NCBI GenBank assembly: GCA_937884735.1
Contig: CAKZYI010000030.1
Coordinates: 1-5,896 of the forward strand
DNA: 5,896 bases
Direction of reading: 5' to 3'
Origin: an uncultured Pleurocapsa sp.
GTDB lineage: Bacteria; Cyanobacteriota; Cyanobacteriia; Cyanobacteriales; Xenococcaceae
The notes under the pieces were generated by a model. The model was not told the DNA's origin and made no database searches. It worked only from the letters and a program-made list of their open reading frames with translations. Positions 3,950 to 5,896 of the stretch are shown here, piece by piece (position 1 is the stretch's first letter; the number at the start of each line of letters is the position of its first letter). The position numbers were made by a program, and so were the translations under genes.

Positions 3950-5395
3950 ATGACAACCGTAGATCGAAACAAAGAACTGATTAAAGAGGTACTAGATGCC
4001 TATCCAGCAAAGGCAGCAAAAAGACGCTCCAAGCACCTCGGCGTTCGCGAAGAAGACAAGTCTGACTGTGGCGTAAAATCCAATAAAAAATCCGTACCTG
4101 GAGTAATGACTACTCGTGGTTGTGCCTATGCAGGTGCAAAAGGGGTAGTTTGGGGTCCTGTCAAAGATATGATTCATATCTCTCATGGTCCTGTAGGTTG
4201 CGGTTACTATTCCTGGTCTGGTCGTCGTAACTATTATATTGGTACTACTGGCGTTGATACCTTTGGTACTATGCAGTTTACTTCCGATTTCCAAGAGCGA
4301 GACATTGATTTTGGCGGAGACAAAAAACTCAAAAAGTTGATTGATGAATTAGAAATTCTGTTTCCCTTAAGCCAAGGAACAACTATTGAATCAGAATGTC
4401 CCGTCGGCTTAATTGGGGATGATATTGAAGCCGTTGCCAGACAGAAAGCCGAAGAAACTAAAAAACCTGTAGTTCCCGTACGTTGCGAAGGTTTTAGAGG
4501 GGTTTCCCAATCTTTAGGACACCACATTGCTAACGATACAGTCCGTGACTGGGTGTTACCTAAAGCCGATGAATATCGTAAGCTTCCTGAAGGATTTGAA
4601 CCTAGTCCTTACGATGTCAACATCATTGGTGACTATAATATCGGTGGTGATGCCTGGCCTAGCAGAATGCTACTAGAAGCGATCGGTTTGCGAGTAATCA
4701 GTCAATTCTCTGGGGATGGTTCATTCAACGAAACAGTAATGACACCCCTGGCAAAATTAAATCTAATCCACTGTTATCGGTCGATGAACTATATCTGCCG
4801 TCATATGGAAGAGAAATACGGCATCGGCTGGTTAGAATATAATTTCTTTGGTCCGACTCAAATTGCCAAGTCCCTACGCAAGATTGCTGCTCAGTTTGAC
4901 GAAACCATTCAAGCCAACGCCGAAAAAGTAATTGCCAAGTATCAAAAAGATATGGATGCGATCGTCGAGCAATACCGTCCTCGCTTGGAAGGCAAAACCG
5001 TAATGATGATGGTTGGTGGCTTGCGCCCCCGTCACGTAATCCCTGCTTTTGAAGACTTGGGTATGGAAGTGATTGGAACTGGTTATGAGTTTGGTCACAA
5101 CGACGACTACAAACGCACCGCAGATTACGTTAAAGAAGGCACAATTATCTACGATGACGTAAGCGGTCATGAATTTGAGGAATTTGCCAAACAGCTAAAT
5201 CCTGACTTGATTGCAGCAGGAATCAAAGAAAAATACGTCTTCCAGAAAATGGCTTTGCCCTTCCGTCAGATGCACTCCTGGGATTACTCAGGTCCTTATC
5301 ACGGCTATCACGGCTTTGCTGTTTTCGCTCGCGATATGGATTTGGCAATTAACAACCCCACTTGGAGTTTAATCGAAAATCCTTGGGATAAGTAG
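3950..5395 (+). CDS. nifD: NifD nitrogenase MoFe protein alpha subunit
   Basis: NifD forms the alpha2beta2 MoFe protein with NifK and holds the FeMo-cofactor where N2 is reduced. From the chosen ATG it has 481 residues, normal for cyanobacterial NifD. P-cluster ligands are Cys58 (RGCAYAGA), Cys84 (GPVGCGYY) and Cys150 (SECPVGLIGDD). FeMo-cofactor ligands are Cys275 (IHCYRSMN) and His442 (RQMHSWDYSGPYHG). Gln187 and His191 in SQSLGHHIAND match active-site residues of Azotobacter NifD. The upstream in-frame ATG at 3911 would add MTNDQQPLWRERI, which is encoded mostly by repeats and lacks a ribosome-binding site, so it was rejected. The gene is uninterrupted, although it contains a near match to the Anabaena nifD-element attachment site. 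Its TAG stop uses the first base of a GT-type heptamer run, and nifK follows after 228 bp. Confidence 0.98.
   Translation: MTTVDRNKELIKEVLDAYPAKAAKRRSKHLGVREEDKSDCGVKSNKKSVPGVMTTRGCAYAGAKGVVWGPVKDMIHISHGPVGCGYYSWSGRRNYYIGTTGVDTFGTMQFTSDFQERDIDFGGDKKLKKLIDELEILFPLSQGTTIESECPVGLIGDDIEAVARQKAEETKKPVVPVRCEGFRGVSQSLGHHIANDTVRDWVLPKADEYRKLPEGFEPSPYDVNIIGDYNIGGDAWPSRMLLEAIGLRVISQFSGDGSFNETVMTPLAKLNLIHCYRSMNYICRHMEEKYGIGWLEYNFFGPTQIAKSLRKIAAQFDETIQANAEKVIAKYQKDMDAIVEQYRPRLEGKTVMMMVGGLRPRHVIPAFEDLGMEVIGTGYEFGHNDDYKRTADYVKEGTIIYDDVSGHEFEEFAKQLNPDLIAAGIKEKYVFQKMALPFRQMHSWDYSGPYHGYHGFAVFARDMDLAINNPTWSLIENPWDK
5281..5291 (+). other. near match to the nifD excision-element core site (empty)
   Basis: GGATTACTCAG matches the 11-bp GGATTACTCCG, the direct repeat flanking the XisA-excised nifD element of Anabaena as I remember it, at 10 of 11 positions. 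It falls in the conserved WDYSG codons near His442. Only one copy is present and nifD is continuous, so no element is inserted. The match largely reflects protein conservation. Confidence 0.5.
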
Positions 5396-5410
5396 TCGTT
5401 AGTTATTAGT
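5395..5410 (+). repeat. GT-type heptamers at the nifD stop
   Basis: GTCGTTA and GTTATTA, then GT, begin with the last base of the nifD stop codon. The first 14 bases are nearly the same as the run at the nifS end (GTCGTTAGTTGTTG). Confidence 0.65.
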
Positions 5411-5457
5411 CTTAAAGGATTCCTAAAGGATACCGCTACGCATAACCGCTCTGCATA
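5411..5457. repeat. composite AAAGGAT repeat in the nifD-nifK spacer
   Basis: Tandem CTTAAAGGATT (5411-5421) and CCTAAAGGATA (5422-5432) lead into a second tandem pair, ACCGCTACGCATA (5432-5444) and ACCGCTCTGCATA (5445-5457), 11 of 13 identical. The 24 bases at 5414-5437 are identical to 3790-3813 between nifH and nifD. Confidence 0.7.
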
Positions 5458-5463
5458 TCATTG

Positions 5464-5507
5464 GTCATTAGTTGTTAGAAGGCAGAAGGCAGAGGACGCA
5501 AAGGACA
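5464..5507 (+). repeat. GT-type heptamers followed by a purine-rich 7-bp run
   Basis: GTCATTA and GTTGTTA (5464-5477) are followed by units close to AGAAGGC, AGAAGGC, AGAGGAC, GCAAAGG, still on a 7-bp period. The run ends at a small hairpin, GGACA (5503-5507) with TGTCC (5514-5518), 6-nt loop. The next 60 bases show nothing I recognise. Confidence 0.5.
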
Positions 5508-5585
5508 TTCGTGTGTCCGCATGCAGGAAAGAACCATACTGCTATCAAACTTGCCAAAAAACTCAGGCTAATTGATCGCCAAGTA

Positions 5586-5615
5586 ACAAAAGACAAAGGA
5601 CGAAGAACAGAGGAG
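5586..5615. repeat. AC-type heptamers forming the nifK ribosome-binding site
   Basis: Four in-phase units, ACAAAAG, ACAAAGG, ACGAAGA, ACAGAGG (5586-5613), run directly into AG. The resulting AGAGGAG (5609-5615) is the nifK Shine-Dalgarno sequence, with an 8-nt gap to the ATG at 5624. Confidence 0.7.
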
Positions 5616-5623
5616 AATTAATT

Positions 5624-5896
5624 ATGACTGAGAACACTACACAAAATCCAACCCCTCCCGAAAATTTGACCCCTTCTGTAGTTTCAGAACCAGGAAAGAT
5701 TCAAGACCACTTCGATCTATTTCAAACCGATCCCTATCAAGATACATTTGAATTTAAACGTCTGTTTGAAGGAGCGCACAGCAAAGAGAAAGTTGCTGAA
5801 GTGGCAGAATGGACAAAAGCTTGGGATTACCGCGAGAAAAACTTTGATCGCCAAGCTCTAACCGTCAACCCCGCTAAAGCCTGTCAACCTTTGGGT
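5624..5896 (+). CDS. nifK: NifK nitrogenase MoFe protein beta subunit (5' part, right edge)
   Basis: NifK partners NifD in the MoFe protein and shares the P-cluster. The window holds the first 91 codons, open to the last base. Recognisable family sequence begins around residue 25 (KIQDHFDLF) and continues through FEGAH (48-52), EWTKAWDYREKNF (62-74) and ALTVNPAKACQPLG (78-91). Cys87 in that segment is the first P-cluster ligand. AGAGGAG lies 8 nt before the ATG, and no other in-frame ATG follows within the available sequence. The first 22 or so residues (MTENTTQNPTPPENL...) are polar, rich in Pro, Thr and Asn, and go beyond the short leader usual in cyanobacterial NifK. The rest of the gene lies outside the window. 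Confidence 0.97.
   Translation, partial: MTENTTQNPTPPENLTPSVVSEPGKIQDHFDLFQTDPYQDTFEFKRLFEGAHSKEKVAEVAEWTKAWDYREKNFDRQALTVNPAKACQPLG

Noticed and set aside
3992..4527. Two antisense open frames within nifD (3992-4294 and 4234-4527)
   Set aside because: They overlap each other and sit opposite conserved NifD cluster-binding regions; no family resemblance.
4874..5170. Antisense open frame within the nifD 3' half
   Set aside because: It is explained by codon complementarity to nifD, with no supporting context.
5666..5668. TTG at codon 15 of nifK as the real start, removing part of the extension
   Set aside because: No Shine-Dalgarno sequence lies at a suitable distance, whereas AGAGGAG fits the ATG at 5624.
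2853..5896. An undescribed enzyme system or defence locus
   Set aside because: All complete genes are recognisable standard nif genes with intact key residues; only the spacers are unusual.

Overview
The window is a nitrogen-fixation (nif) gene segment from a cyanobacterium. All genes lie on the + strand in the classic cyanobacterial order: nifS, nifU, nifH, nifD, then the first 91 codons of nifK, which runs off the right edge. A short reading-frame tail of an unidentified gene lies at the left edge. The cyanobacterial assignment rests on the gene order, on close resemblance of NifH, NifD, NifU and NifK to cyanobacterial forms as I remember them, and on five perfect HIP1 octamers (GCGATCGC). 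NifH starts directly at MRQIAF, and the spacers are full of short repeats. Both suggest a non-heterocystous, possibly unicellular or baeocyst-forming diazotroph, but that is only an inference.

Layout: 1-73, tail of an unidentified ORF; 74-361, repeat-rich spacer; 362-1561, nifS; 1562-1620, short spacer; 1621-2535, nifU; 2536-2852, 317-bp spacer; 2853-3725, nifH; 3726-3949, spacer opening with a long stem-loop; 3950-5395, nifD (intact, with no excision element); 5396-5623, spacer; 5624-5896, nifK 5' end.

How the genes work together: NifS takes sulfur from cysteine and NifU assembles Fe-S clusters on it. These mature the NifH Fe protein, and they feed cofactor and P-cluster synthesis for the NifD-NifK MoFe protein. 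All catalytic and cluster-ligating residues I could check are present, so the set looks functional.

The genes themselves are ordinary. The unusual part is the non-coding DNA. Every spacer is built on a 7-bp period. GT-type heptamers (such as GTCATTA, GTCGTTA, GTTATTG) follow stop codons, and the opposite-strand AC-type (such as ACAAAGA, ACTAATG) precede start codons. Three TAG stops coincide with a heptamer boundary, the nifS ATG lies inside a heptamer, and the nifU and nifK ribosome-binding sites are made from heptamer units. A second repeat family (core AAAGGATACCGCTNCGCATA) is scattered through the spacers and interrupts the heptamer arrays in places. I see no new enzyme system; the novelty, if any, is this repeat architecture.
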